Below are positions 5,608-12,823 of a DNA stretch of 12,823 bases, in pieces; position 1 is the stretch's first letter, and every line of letters starts with the position of its first letter. Both the position numbers and the translations under genes were made by a program. This DNA is from JANNFX01 sp040080075 (GTDB lineage: Bacteria; Pseudomonadota; Alphaproteobacteria; Rhizobiales; Hyphomicrobiaceae), in the NCBI GenBank assembly GCA_040080075.1, contig JBEBJD010000135.1, positions 1-12,823 on the forward strand, in the 5' to 3' direction. The notes under the pieces are model-generated. The model saw only the letters and a program-made list of their open reading frames with translations. It made no database searches and was not told where the DNA came from.

Positions 5608-6741
5608 CTAAAGTAGCTGCATCTGCCCCCCACTCAAGACTTGCCGCACGAACAGGTCGTTCCGCAGAATCTGCCGCCGCTCATTGAGCCCCAGCCGTTT
5701 GGCAGCCATCCGGAAGCGCAGTGCAATTTGGGCGGCATAAGGTCCGCTGCCCTTCTGGCGAAGCCCAAACTCAGAAGAGTAATCGCGTCCGCCGTGCATC
5801 GATTGCAACAGATGGAGCACACGGCTGGCACGGTCTGGCGCATGTTCGCTCAGCCACTCACGAAAGATCTCTTTGAGTTCGAGCGGCAGGCGCAGAAGCA
5901 CATAACCCGCTTCTGCGCATCCTGCGTCACGCGCGGCGCTGAGAATACCTTCGATCTCATGGTCAGTCAGTGACGGGACAACGGGAGCCACCATAACTGC
6001 TGTTGGAATTCCAGCTTCACTCAATTGCCGCAAGGCATCGATACGCTTCAAGGGCGTGGTGGCGCGCGGTTCCATCGCGCGTGCCAAGTGCCGGTCGAGC
6101 GTCGTCACCGACAAGGCCACCTTAACCAACCCACGCTGCGCCATGCGCGCCAGAATATCGATATCGCGCGTTACCAGCGCCGACTTGGTAACAATACCGG
6201 CCGGGTGCCCCGTGCGCTCAAGCACTTCAAGTATGGACCGCGTTAAACGCCGGTCCCGCTCAATTGGCTGGTATGGATCGGTATTGGTACCCAGCGCAAT
6301 GACCTTGGGCACATATTGGGGATGTGCCAATTCCTGTTCCAGCAATGCCGCCGCGTTGGACTTGGCGTAAAGCTTGGTCTCAAAATCGAGCCCAGCCGAG
6401 TGACCCAGATAGCAGTGCGTGGGCCGCGCATAGCAATACACACAGCCATGTTCGCAGCCGCGATAGGGATTGATCGACTGATCGAACGAAATATCTGGAC
6501 TTTGGTTGCGCGCAATTATGGTACGGGCGGGAGCCTCGACAACCACCGTTTCAAAAGCTTCAAGAGTGCCAAGTCCCTCCCAGCCATCATCGAAATTGCT
6601 GCGAACTTCCCTGTCGTAGCGGCTCGTGGCATTTGACACAGCACCTCTGCCCCTGCGCAACCCGCCTATCACGCCAGAACCAGAAGGGGTTCCAATATTG
6701 GCCGCATCCCTGCGATGAGACACATGCTTCTGCCCGTTCAT
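5608..6741 (-). CDS. PA0069-family radical SAM protein
   Basis: This encodes 377 residues from the ATG at 6741, chosen because GAGG lies 6 nt upstream; in-frame starts at 6780 and 6798 would only add a hydrophobic tag lacking a ribosome site. After a disordered Gly/Arg-rich N-terminus comes SFDQSINPYRGCEHGCVYCY, with the radical SAM cluster cysteines at C96, C100 and C103 (CxxxCxxC). ALGTNTDPYQPIE, GIVTKSALVTRDIDIL and PTAVMVAPVVPSLTDHEIEG follow in the usual order of the spore-photoproduct-lyase-like PA0069 group. The protein should bind a [4Fe-4S] cluster and cleave S-adenosylmethionine; the substrate of this family is not established. It is divergent from the transferase operon, with 132 bp between starts. 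Confidence 0.9.
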   Translation of the reverse strand: MNGQKHVSHRRDAANIGTPSGSGVIGGLRRGRGAVSNATSRYDREVRSNFDDGWEGLGTLEAFETVVVEAPARTIIARNQSPDISFDQSINPYRGCEHGCVYCYARPTHCYLGHSAGLDFETKLYAKSNAAALLEQELAHPQYVPKVIALGTNTDPYQPIERDRRLTRSILEVLERTGHPAGIVTKSALVTRDIDILARMAQRGLVKVALSVTTLDRHLARAMEPRATTPLKRIDALRQLSEAGIPTAVMVAPVVPSLTDHEIEGILSAARDAGCAEAGYVLLRLPLELKEIFREWLSEHAPDRASRVLHLLQSMHGGRDYSSEFGLRQKGSGPYAAQIALRFRMAAKRLGLNERRQILRNDLFVRQVLSGGQMQLL

Positions 6742-6873
6742 AAACAGCCTCACTATTCCAAGCCTTAGCAAGACTAGCATTTTATAAGAACAAAACAAGA
6801 ACTTTTCACTCGATTAAGCGCACTGATTGTCCCTGGCCTTGTTGGCTTGCTGGTCGCATGGCACACGACAACC

Positions 6874-7587
6874 ATGATTAGCGTTATCATCCCCACACTC
6901 AATGCGCAGGCGAGCCTCGCCGCTACGCTCACCTCCTTGGTGCCCGCATTTGTCGAGGGCCTGATCCGCGAAGTCATTGTTGCTGATGGCGGCTCGCAGG
7001 ACCGCACAGTGGCCCTCGCCGAACAAGCGGGCGCCACTATTGTCACCACGCTGCCGGGCCGGGGCGTACAGCTAAAGGCGGGGGCCACCAAGGCGCGGTT
7101 GCCATGGCTACTCTTTCTGCATGCCGATACTGTGCTTGACGCTGGCTGGGAACGCGAGGTCTCAACGTTCATAGACAAAGTTGATACAGGCACTATTAAG
7201 CCAAGCGCCGCTTGCTTCCGCTTCGCGCTCGATGATGCCGGCGCTAGACCGCGCACAGTCGAACTGGGCGTTGCCGTGCGAACGGCACTTTTCAAATTGC
7301 CATTTGGCGATCAAGGCCTCTTGATACCCCGCACCCTCTACGACGATACCGGCGGCTTTTCCGAATTGCCGATTATGGAGGACGTGGCGATCATGCAAAA
7401 GCTCGGACGCGCACGTGTGACACGTCTGCGCACACGCGCAATTACGAGTGCCGAGCGCTACCGCAGTGAGGGCTACTTCCGCCGCATTCTGCGTAATCAG
7501 GGGTGCCTCGCACTCTACTTACTGCGCGTGCCACCGGCCCGCATCGCAAGATTATACGCACCCGGCCGGCCCTCGTTGACCTCATGA
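6874..7587 (+). CDS. GT2-like glycosyltransferase, rSAM/selenodomain-associated transferase 2 (TIGR04283 type)
   Basis: This encodes 237 residues from the ATG at 6874 (MISVIIPTLNAQ), where the GT-A fold begins; an upstream TTG at 6847 adds nine residues unlike the family. No Shine-Dalgarno is seen, so a leaderless or weakly initiated message is possible. Motifs: IREVIVADGGSQDRT (nucleotide-sugar site), PGRGVQLKAGA, WLLFLHADTVLDAGW (HAD replacing DxD), FGDQGLLIPR and GGFSELPIMEDV. These are typical of the TIGR04283 transferases, which NCBI now names arsenosugar biosynthesis glycosyltransferases. The enzyme is probably cytosolic or peripheral at the membrane. The start of the next gene overlaps its stop by ATGA, so the two are translationally coupled. 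Arsenosugar synthesis here is inference only, because no arsM or arsS lies in the window. Confidence 0.85.
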   Translation: MISVIIPTLNAQASLAATLTSLVPAFVEGLIREVIVADGGSQDRTVALAEQAGATIVTTLPGRGVQLKAGATKARLPWLLFLHADTVLDAGWEREVSTFIDKVDTGTIKPSAACFRFALDDAGARPRTVELGVAVRTALFKLPFGDQGLLIPRTLYDDTGGFSELPIMEDVAIMQKLGRARVTRLRTRAITSAERYRSEGYFRRILRNQGCLALYLLRVPPARIARLYAPGRPSLTS

Positions 7588-8288
7588 AAGCGTCGAGCCG
7601 ACATACCACGCGATCGCCTGTACGCACTTTAATTGTGATGGTCAGAGCACCCCAGGCAGGGCGTGTAAAAACGCGATTGGCGCATGGCATCGGTGCGGCC
7701 GCCGCAGTTCAAATTTATCGCCAAACCATGAGCAACGTATTGAGCCGCGTGGTGCGGCCGCACGAATGGCAAACGATTCTGGCAGTATCCCCTGATCCGG
7801 CGCGCAACAGCGGCGTCTTTCCATTCCGGTTGAAGCGCATTGCGCAAGGCCGTGGTGATTTGGGACAGCGCATGCAACGCCTGATGAAAGGATTGCCACG
7901 CGGGCCGGTAATGATCATCGGCTCCGATGTTCCGGAAGTTTCGGCGGTCCATATACGAACTGGATTCCAAGCACTTGGCGGCTGCGATGCCGTGTTTGGC
8001 CCCGCGCCTGATGGGGGGTATTGGATGGTTGGATTGAAGAGGTTTCCCCGCGTGCCATATGCTTTTGCGAATGTGCGATGGTCTAGCGAACATGCACTCT
8101 CTGACACCCGCGCCAATTTGCATGGCCTGCGCGTTGCGCTCACGGATGAGCTTGATGATGTGGATGACGCCGGAGACTTGGCGGCCATCGGCGGCCTATG
8201 CGGACGCAGGATCTTAAACGCATTCTCTACCACAACGCGCCAGCGCTCGCCAGTCGCAACGACTTGCCTGCCGGCCGGTCTAGAATAG
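7584..8288 (+). CDS. DUF2064 transferase, rSAM/selenodomain-associated transferase 1 (TIGR04282 type)
   Basis: This encodes 234 residues from the ATG at 7584, inside the ATGA overlap with the upstream gene; a longer in-frame start at 7503 would overlap that gene heavily. The fold resembles a nucleotidyltransferase: IVMVRAPQAGRVKTRLAHGI (P-loop-like start), GDLGQRMQRLM, VMIIGSDVPEVS, DAVFGPAPDGGYWMVGLKR, FANVRWSSEHAL, and a DDVDDAGDL tail motif, all in the family order. TIGR04282 and TIGR04283 proteins are regularly adjacent, supporting a joint pathway, proposed to be arsenosugar or a related glycoconjugate. The C-terminus (about 25 residues after AAIGG) is not typical and may be disordered. 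The gene converges with mntR across a 22-bp gap. Confidence 0.85.
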   Translation: MKASSRHTTRSPVRTLIVMVRAPQAGRVKTRLAHGIGAAAAVQIYRQTMSNVLSRVVRPHEWQTILAVSPDPARNSGVFPFRLKRIAQGRGDLGQRMQRLMKGLPRGPVMIIGSDVPEVSAVHIRTGFQALGGCDAVFGPAPDGGYWMVGLKRFPRVPYAFANVRWSSEHALSDTRANLHGLRVALTDELDDVDDAGDLAAIGGLCGRRILNAFSTTTRQRSPVATTCLPAGLE

Positions 8289-8310
8289 CCGTTGGCTGCC
8301 TTGCACCCTG

Positions 8311-8769
8311 TCACCGTCCTCGCTTGCTTCGCTTCAGATGGCTTCTGAAGGCGTCCAGCGTTGCATCACTGACATGATGCTCGATCCCTTCAGCATCGGC
8401 ATCGGCGGTGGTGGCATCAACACCGAGCGAAATAAGAAACGCGCGCACAACGCCATGCCGTTCGCGGGCAGCCAAGGCAAGTCCTTGCCCTTGTGGCGTA
8501 AGAAATATCGAGCGATAGGGTTTGCTCGACACCAGCCCGTCGCGTTGCAGACGCTGCAATGCGTTGTTCACTGTGGCACTGCTGACCCCAAGATGCGCAG
8601 CCAAGTCAACGGCGCGCGCCTCCCCCGTGGAGTCGATCAGATCGGCGATCAATTCCACATAGTCTTCAGCAAGCTCGGTCTGGTGCGCCTCACGAACACG
8701 CTGAAAGCGTTCGGCCTGCAGTTTGGCCGGGTCCTCGATCCGGGCTTCGACCTTTCTGTTCACCGTCAT
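8311..8769 (-). CDS. mntR: Manganese-responsive transcriptional regulator MntR (DtxR/MntR family)
   Basis: This encodes 152 residues from the ATG at 8769; AGGAG ends only 1 nt before it, which is close, and a GTG at 8790 is the alternative start. It contains the family signature RFQRVREAHQTELAEDYVEL, a winged helix with recognition segment DLAAHLGVSSATVNNALQRL and wing GLVSSKPYRSIFLTPQG, then the metal-binding and dimer region HGVVRAFLISLGVD and DAEGIEHHVSDATLDAF. MntR binds Mn2+ and then represses importer genes. It is divergent from mntH, and the shared intergenic DNA carries a matching palindrome, so direct repression of mntH is a strong inference; autoregulation is possible. Confidence 0.92.
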   Translation of the reverse strand: MTVNRKVEARIEDPAKLQAERFQRVREAHQTELAEDYVELIADLIDSTGEARAVDLAAHLGVSSATVNNALQRLQRDGLVSSKPYRSIFLTPQGQGLALAARERHGVVRAFLISLGVDATTADADAEGIEHHVSDATLDAFRSHLKRSKRGR

Positions 8770-8806
8770 TCTCCTGGCACGGACCGGCACTGAGTTAAAA
8801 CCGTCA

Positions 8807-8835
8807 TTGACAGTAAAGTTAGCACATACTAACTT
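8807..8835 (+). promoter_or_regulatory. Likely mntH promoter
   Basis: A consensus -35 TTGACA (8807-8812) is followed after 17 bp by TAACTT (8830-8835), a weak -10. The MntR box covers the spacer and the -10, which fits repression by blocking RNA polymerase. The -10 assignment is tentative; the start of transcription would be near 8842. Confidence 0.5.
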
Positions 8836-8836
8836 T
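8815..8836. promoter_or_regulatory. MntR box (perfect palindrome) in the mntR-mntH intergenic region
   Basis: AAAGTTAG-N6-CTAACTTT is a perfect 8+8 inverted repeat with centre CACATA. Its length (22 bp), A-run/T-run flanks and position resemble known MntR operators upstream of mntH, such as the E. coli AAACATAGC-type palindrome, although the core bases differ. It lies 45 bp from the mntR start and 76 bp from the chosen mntH start. Confidence 0.8.
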
Positions 8837-8912
8837 CAACACGTAAACTAATAATCTGTTGCTGTATTAAATCAAGTGTGGCCTTATGTTGGGTAATAGA
8901 CAGAGAGATGGC

Positions 8913-10277
8913 ATGACGCGGGCGCTTCCTACACTAGAAACTCCAGAGGCAGTTTCACCGCGGGCTTGGCGCCAGCACAGCTCAAATCCACCACTCGCAG
9001 AGGTTTTCCGGTCTATTCGCATTCCGATCACCGGAACAGGGTGGCGGAAGTTTGCGGCATTCTCAGGCCCCGGATACCTGGTCGCTGTCGGCTACATGGA
9101 TCCGGGCAACTGGGCGACGTCTCTGGCTGGCGGATCCAAATTTGGCTACGCGCTGCTTTTCGTGGCGCTGCTCTCTAACATTATGGCCATTATCTTGCAG
9201 TCCCTGTGCGCGCGGCTGGGAATTGCAACGGGCCGCGACCTGGCCCAGGCGTGCCGTGATGCCTTTCCGAGGCCCGTTGCCTGGGTGTTATGGCTTTTCG
9301 CCGAACTTGCCATTTGTGCTACCGACCTCGCTGAGGTGATCGGAACAGCGATCGGCCTCAATCTCTTGTTTGGCATTCCCTTAGAATTGGGCGTCGTACT
9401 GACGGCCCTCGATGTGTTTCTAATCCTCGCACTGCAGAATCTCGGATTCCGCTGGATAGAATCACTCATCGTGGCATTGCTCGCCATCATCGCCGCATGC
9501 TTTGCAGTTCAAATTTGGCTGGCCGATCCAGTGTGGGGCGATGTCATCCGAGGTTTTGCCCCAACGGCACAAATCGTCACCAATCCCGATATGCTTTACC
9601 TTGCACTTGGCATAATCGGGGCAACCGTTATGCCCCACAATCTCTACCTTCACTCGGCAATCGTGCAGACGCGGGCTTACGGTGAGAGCGTTTCAGAAAA
9701 GCGAGCGGCGCTGAAATTTGCCACGCTCGATTCAACTGTGGCACTGATGTTTGCGCTCACGATCAACGCCTCCATCCTCATTCTGGCGGCTGCCACGTTC
9801 CACGCCAGCGGTCAAACAGACGTTTCGGATCTGGGACAGGCCCATTCATTGTTGATGCCTCTGGTTGGCGCCTCGGTCGCGCCGCTGTTATTTGCGGTTG
9901 CGCTTTTGTGTTGCGGCTTGAGCTCCACTGTAACTGCCACGCTGGCAGGCCAAGCTGTTATGGAAGGCTTTATCAATATCCGGCTGGCCCCGTGGCTTCG
10001 CCGTGTGCTGACACGGGCCGTTGCCATTATTCCTGCAGCGGCGGTCATACTGATCTATGGCAGCGCCGAAATGGGAAAACTGCTAATCCTCAGCCAAGTT
10101 ATCTTGAGCCTGCAGCTGCCATTTGCCGTGGTGCCACTGATCATGTTTACGGCCAACCGGGCTAAAATGGGTGCATTGGCATCCCCGCTCTGGATGTCGG
10201 GAATAGCGGCCTGTGTGGCCACCATCATCATCGCATTGAATATCAAAATGCTGTTTGATCTGGCGATGGGAGCCTGA
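8913..10277 (+). CDS. mntH: Nramp-family proton-coupled manganese transporter MntH
   Basis: This encodes 454 residues from the ATG at 8913, preceded by a GAGAGA purine run; the ATG at 8886 would add nine residues and has no ribosome site. Both metal-site helices of Nramp are intact: DPGNW (63-67, TM1, in GYMDPGNWATSLAGG) and MPHN (240-243, TM6, in GATVMPHNLYLHSAIVQTRA). Further hydrophobic helices are consistent with 11 TM segments, and the length is near the usual 410-450 with a longer cytoplasmic N-terminus. It imports Mn2+ with protons across the inner membrane. Expression should fall when Mn2+ is high, through MntR at the upstream palindrome. Its last 35 bp overlap the end of the convergent acyltransferase gene. 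Confidence 0.93.
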   Translation: MTRALPTLETPEAVSPRAWRQHSSNPPLAEVFRSIRIPITGTGWRKFAAFSGPGYLVAVGYMDPGNWATSLAGGSKFGYALLFVALLSNIMAIILQSLCARLGIATGRDLAQACRDAFPRPVAWVLWLFAELAICATDLAEVIGTAIGLNLLFGIPLELGVVLTALDVFLILALQNLGFRWIESLIVALLAIIAACFAVQIWLADPVWGDVIRGFAPTAQIVTNPDMLYLALGIIGATVMPHNLYLHSAIVQTRAYGESVSEKRAALKFATLDSTVALMFALTINASILILAAATFHASGQTDVSDLGQAHSLLMPLVGASVAPLLFAVALLCCGLSSTVTATLAGQAVMEGFINIRLAPWLRRVLTRAVAIIPAAAVILIYGSAEMGKLLILSQVILSLQLPFAVVPLIMFTANRAKMGALASPLWMSGIAACVATIIIALNIKMLFDLAMGA

Positions 10278-11403
10278 CTTGAAGAGTCAGCGCCGGTGCA
10301 ACGGCAGCTCGTCCGCGAACCCTCTGGCGCAACGCCAGCAAACGGCTTTCAACCAGATGAGTCATCAGCTGCGCCGTCACCAGCGTAGCGCCAAGAGCAA
10401 TGGGCCAAGCAAAAGAGCTTTCTGCCGGCACCAGCCATAGGCTCAGCACGAGAGCTGCCATGTGCGTAAGATAAAGCGGATATGTCAGCTCGCCCAGCGC
10501 CGAATCGGCATCGCGGATGCGCCGCCCCAGCCCTGGCCAAAAGCGTGGGATAGTGATGAGACTGAGCCAAATCAAAATACCCGCAAAAAATATGATCGTT
10601 TGGCCATGTAGATCACGCGCAAACCCGGCCTTCTCATTGAACAGAGTCTGCCCAACGATATGGGCCGCGATCATGACGCCTGAAGCAAGTGCCAGCGCTA
10701 AGGCCATGGCGCGGCGCGGCGTGCTCGCGGGAGTAATGGCAAAATAGATCGACGTTCCCAGCACAAAGTAGGGTGTGAATTCAAGTGCGCTGCCACGCAG
10801 GTATTCGAATCGGATGCCATCGAACGCCAGCAGGCAAAATCCAACAACACCTAAAAGCCGGGCCATGGGCTGACTAAACATGCGGCCGCCAACAAGGGCT
10901 AAGAACACGATGCCATAAAACAGAAGTTCGACGCGCAGAGCCCAAGCTAGAATGAGGATCGGCTCAGTTCCCACTGGCTCTACGAGCTTGCCAACAACCG
11001 GCAGGATACCACAAAGGCTGGCGAGAATGTTGCTCATAGAAAGATCGGGCCAGCTTCCGAACACGGACACAACCGCACCGCTACCGCCCAGACTCAAAAT
11101 CGCGCTCGATACCAGTGCCGTCAGCACCACAGCGACGGCGTAAGGCGGATAAATTCTGATCATGCGATTGAGCGCAAACGCAGGACCGCGCCCTTCATAA
11201 AACATCGCGGACGCTTCGGTTACGATGAAGCCCGAGAGCACGAAAAACAACAAGACGGCCACGCTGCCAATTTCCAAAGGCGCGGCCCATGCACGCAAAC
11301 CAGCGGAGCCAAGCGACGGCATGGCGTGCTGCACCACAACCATAAGCGCCAGCAGCAGCCTAAACGCGCCAAAGAACCGATATTGCCCGGACACTCCGCC
11401 CAC
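10243..11403 (-). CDS. Acyltransferase-3 family membrane protein (OafA/YrhL-like)
   Basis: This encodes 386 residues from a GTG at 11403 with a G-rich run (GGGGGC) about 10 nt upstream; another GTG at 11394 is possible. The opening FFGAFRLLLALMVVVQHAMP has the conserved Arg (R15) and His (H26) of the family, followed by IGSVAVLLFFVLSGFIVTEA, LNRMIRIYPPY, WALRVELLFYGIVF and ELTYPLYLTHMAAL, all diagnostic of acyltransferase 3 proteins. About ten hydrophobic helices are visible. Members transfer acetyl or other acyl groups to surface polysaccharides, lipids or glycans from the inner membrane; the acceptor here is unknown and no polysaccharide cluster is seen. It is transcribed alone. Its 3' end overlaps mntH by 35 bp in antisense. 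Confidence 0.88.
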   Translation of the reverse strand: MGGVSGQYRFFGAFRLLLALMVVVQHAMPSLGSAGLRAWAAPLEIGSVAVLLFFVLSGFIVTEASAMFYEGRGPAFALNRMIRIYPPYAVAVVLTALVSSAILSLGGSGAVVSVFGSWPDLSMSNILASLCGILPVVGKLVEPVGTEPILILAWALRVELLFYGIVFLALVGGRMFSQPMARLLGVVGFCLLAFDGIRFEYLRGSALEFTPYFVLGTSIYFAITPASTPRRAMALALALASGVMIAAHIVGQTLFNEKAGFARDLHGQTIIFFAGILIWLSLITIPRFWPGLGRRIRDADSALGELTYPLYLTHMAALVLSLWLVPAESSFAWPIALGATLVTAQLMTHLVESRLLALRQRVRGRAAVAPALTLQVRLPSPDQTAF

Positions 11404-11475
11404 CGTTTACTTGCCCCCAGCCGCGCGTGAGCCTTCGAAAGCCGCCGCACCAAGCCCACAAAGGGCCGCCCCACA

Positions 11476-11528
11476 CTCGTGTTCCGGCTCTGAAGCTTGG
11501 TACCCTCAGCGTCAGCCCGGAACCCTAG
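11476..11528 (+). repeat. 53-bp structured repeat, copy 2
   Basis: It reads CTCGTGTTCCG (outer arm), GCT, CTGAAGCTTGG (inner arm), loop TACC, CTCAGCGTCAG (inner arm), CC, CGGAACCCTAG (outer arm): the same 11-3-11-4-11-2-11 layout as the reverse complement of copy 1 at 974-1026. The outer arms and spacer CC are nearly identical between copies, while the inner arms differ yet still pair at 8 of 11 positions. It sits between the CAP/RTX gene stop (64 bp away) and the acyltransferase start (72 bp away), about 10.5 kb from copy 1. Confidence 0.7.
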
Positions 11529-11592
11529 AGTGCCGATCCGATTCCACCGGTTAGCAAAGCCTCTAGAATGCACATTGAACTTCGCAGAACGG

Positions 11593-12823
11593 CTACAAGA
11601 TGAAGTCGCCCGCCGTCAGATGATGTAGTCCGGACAATTCAATCTGAAAATCAGCTTTCTTGTCACCATTTATATCACCGTAGACGAATGTCTTATCTCC
11701 CCCGGTACCAGCCTTGTCTGACACGACCACGCGCAACTGGCCGGCATGGCCGTTGAACTTTGCACCACCTCGCCAGGAAAATGCCTGATCACCTGCCCTG
11801 GGCGTGCGGGCATCGACCCCTGAGAGGTCGATAACATCGATAGAACGCTCAAAATCTGCAATCACGTCGTATGCCGATGCCGTTTTGACGCTGTCTGCTC
11901 TGGAGTTGAAATCGAAGATGTCTTGCCCGGTGCCGCCAATGAGAACATCGCGACCGGCACCTCCGGTCAAAGTATCTTGACCAGCATCTCCCGACAGGAT
12001 GTTTGCACCACGATTGCCCGTGAGATGGTTATCGCCAGCGTTTCCAGTGCCGCTGATGGCGGCAACTCCCAACAGCACGAGATCAAAAGCGCCATCGCCC
12101 AGAACCGTGCTGCCAGAGGATGCGATTTCATGATCGTTGATGAGGTCGATCTTGACGTTTTTCGCGCCCATATACACAGCGACGCTTACATCTGAGGCGA
12201 GAGATCCGCCAGAAAATGTGACGCCAGCGTTGCCCCCCACGGTGCCAACAGCATACCCTCCGGGCGTTCCGGTCGTATCAGCGCCGGCACTGACACCGCC
12301 AATCGATACTGAAACGGAAATTCCAGCGCGGGCCTCGCCGATGTCATAGAAATTGTCTCCATCCGCGTCGTTGATAGCAACGCCGGTCACAAACACTTTT
12401 GACCCGGATCTGGCGAAATTCTGCGTTGCCATAACGGCGTTGTAGTTGGTGCCGCCAGAGCTGAAGCCGCCCGTTGCGATGCCTGTCCCCAACTCGCGAA
12501 AGTCATCATCAAGAATATTGACCCGATGGTGGGGACTGCGGAACAAGTTATCGGACAATTGAACGGTATAGGCGTCGGCGTTGGGCGTGCCTGTTGTGCC
12601 GCTCCACGCGATATTTTCCCCCCAAGTCCACGAACCGCCAAAAACGTACCCCGCCGCAGTCATGCGGTCACCCGGATCCGATCCGCCAGCGCCGGTATGG
12701 GAAAAAATGTCGTTGGCAATCATCCACTGGCTGTGGGCCAGCGCGCTGTCCTTGAGGAGTTGATTGGGCGCCAGAGGCTGCTTGGCGGCAGCAGATATCT
12801 GGCCGGCGTTTAGTCCAGAATTG
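11593..12823 (-). CDS. Secreted CAP-domain protein with C-terminal RTX repeats, N-terminus beyond window
   Basis: The frame is open to the right edge; 409 residues are visible. An internal ATG at 12723 is not the start, because family sequence continues upstream of it (KDSALAHSQW). Residues 1-140 are a CAP (SCP/PR-1-like) domain: DIFSHTG, GENIAW and the SPHHRVNILDDDFRELGTGI motif give the His/Glu cavity residues. A segment INDADGDNFYDIGEARAGIS is a calcium-loop-like linker seen in such proteins. About residues 258-302 hold RTX-type repeats (GNRGANILSGDAGQDTLTGG, then AGRDVLIGG and TGQDIFDF), followed by a serralysin-type C-terminal domain ending LTAGDFIL. RTX proteins with this tail normally leave the cell through a type I secretion system and fold on binding Ca2+. 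No ABC exporter genes are in the window. The substrate or target is unknown. Confidence 0.87.
   Translation of the reverse strand, partial: NSGLNAGQISAAAKQPLAPNQLLKDSALAHSQWMIANDIFSHTGAGGSDPGDRMTAAGYVFGGSWTWGENIAWSGTTGTPNADAYTVQLSDNLFRSPHHRVNILDDDFRELGTGIATGGFSSGGTNYNAVMATQNFARSGSKVFVTGVAINDADGDNFYDIGEARAGISVSVSIGGVSAGADTTGTPGGYAVGTVGGNAGVTFSGGSLASDVSVAVYMGAKNVKIDLINDHEIASSGSTVLGDGAFDLVLLGVAAISGTGNAGDNHLTGNRGANILSGDAGQDTLTGGAGRDVLIGGTGQDIFDFNSRADSVKTASAYDVIADFERSIDVIDLSGVDARTPRAGDQAFSWRGGAKFNGHAGQLRVVVSDKAGTGGDKTFVYGDINGDKKADFQIELSGLHHLTAGDFIL

Noticed and set aside
5608..6741. Radical SAM gene as ArsS, partner of the adjacent transferases
   Set aside because: Its motif order (INPYRGCEHGCVYCYARPTH, TNTDPYQPIE) is that of the PA0069/spore-photoproduct-lyase-like group, and it is divergently transcribed.
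11220..11573. 117-codon minus-strand frame extending upstream of the acyltransferase start, considered as an N-terminal extension
   Set aside because: It is in a different frame from the acyltransferase and crosses repeat copy 2; the family's N-terminus starts cleanly at the GTG at 11403.
11593..12723. ATG at 12723 as the true start of the CAP/RTX gene
   Set aside because: The same frame continues to the window edge with CAP-family sequence (KDSALAHSQW) directly before it, so the real start lies outside.

Overview
The window looks like chromosomal DNA of an alphaproteobacterium, probably a member of the Hyphomicrobiales. The pointers are a DUF6460-type small membrane protein, a PdeM-family protein, an MntR/MntH pair of alphaproteobacterial style, the rSAM/selenodomain-associated transferase pair, and a moderately GC-rich composition. 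The order is inferred from family resemblance, not from any search. I see no rRNA, tRNA, CRISPR array, transposase or phage gene. Two genes run off the window: a helix-turn-helix protein at the left edge (its C-terminus is missing) and a secreted CAP/RTX protein at the right edge (its N-terminus is missing).

Layout. 1-528 (-): RodZ-like HTH_25 protein. 529-893: gene-free. 894-1026: two strong hairpins. 1023-2267 (-): two tandem secreted TPR paralogues. 2511-3989 (+): membrane-anchored staphylococcal-nuclease-like protein. 4070-4759 (-): a PdeM-like metallophosphoesterase fold that has lost most of its metal ligands. 4793-5306: gene-free, with structured leader DNA just before the DUF6460 gene (5307-5582, +). 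5608-6741 (-): PA0069-type radical SAM protein, divergent from a two-gene operon (6874-8288, +) of GT2-like and DUF2064-like transferases. 8311-8769 (-) mntR and 8913-10277 (+) mntH are divergent around an MntR-box palindrome. 10243-11403 (-): acyltransferase-3 membrane enzyme whose 3' end overlaps mntH. 11593-12823 (-): CAP domain plus RTX repeats.

How the parts work together. The clearest functional unit is manganese homeostasis: MntR should repress the mntH importer through the box at 8815-8836, which sits within the mntH promoter. The two transferases overlap by ATGA and are almost certainly co-translated. Most other genes look like single-gene units.

The least expected signals are these. 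(1) The PdeM-like protein keeps the family scaffold but has substitutions in the DLH, GD, GNHD and GHLH metal motifs, so it appears to be a pseudoenzyme. (2) The convergent neighbour is a nuclease-fold protein that has also lost catalytic residues. (3) A 53-bp structured repeat occurs twice, at 974-1026 and 11476-11528. Its outer arms are conserved; its inner arms differ in sequence but still pair. One copy supplies the stop codon of a TPR gene.
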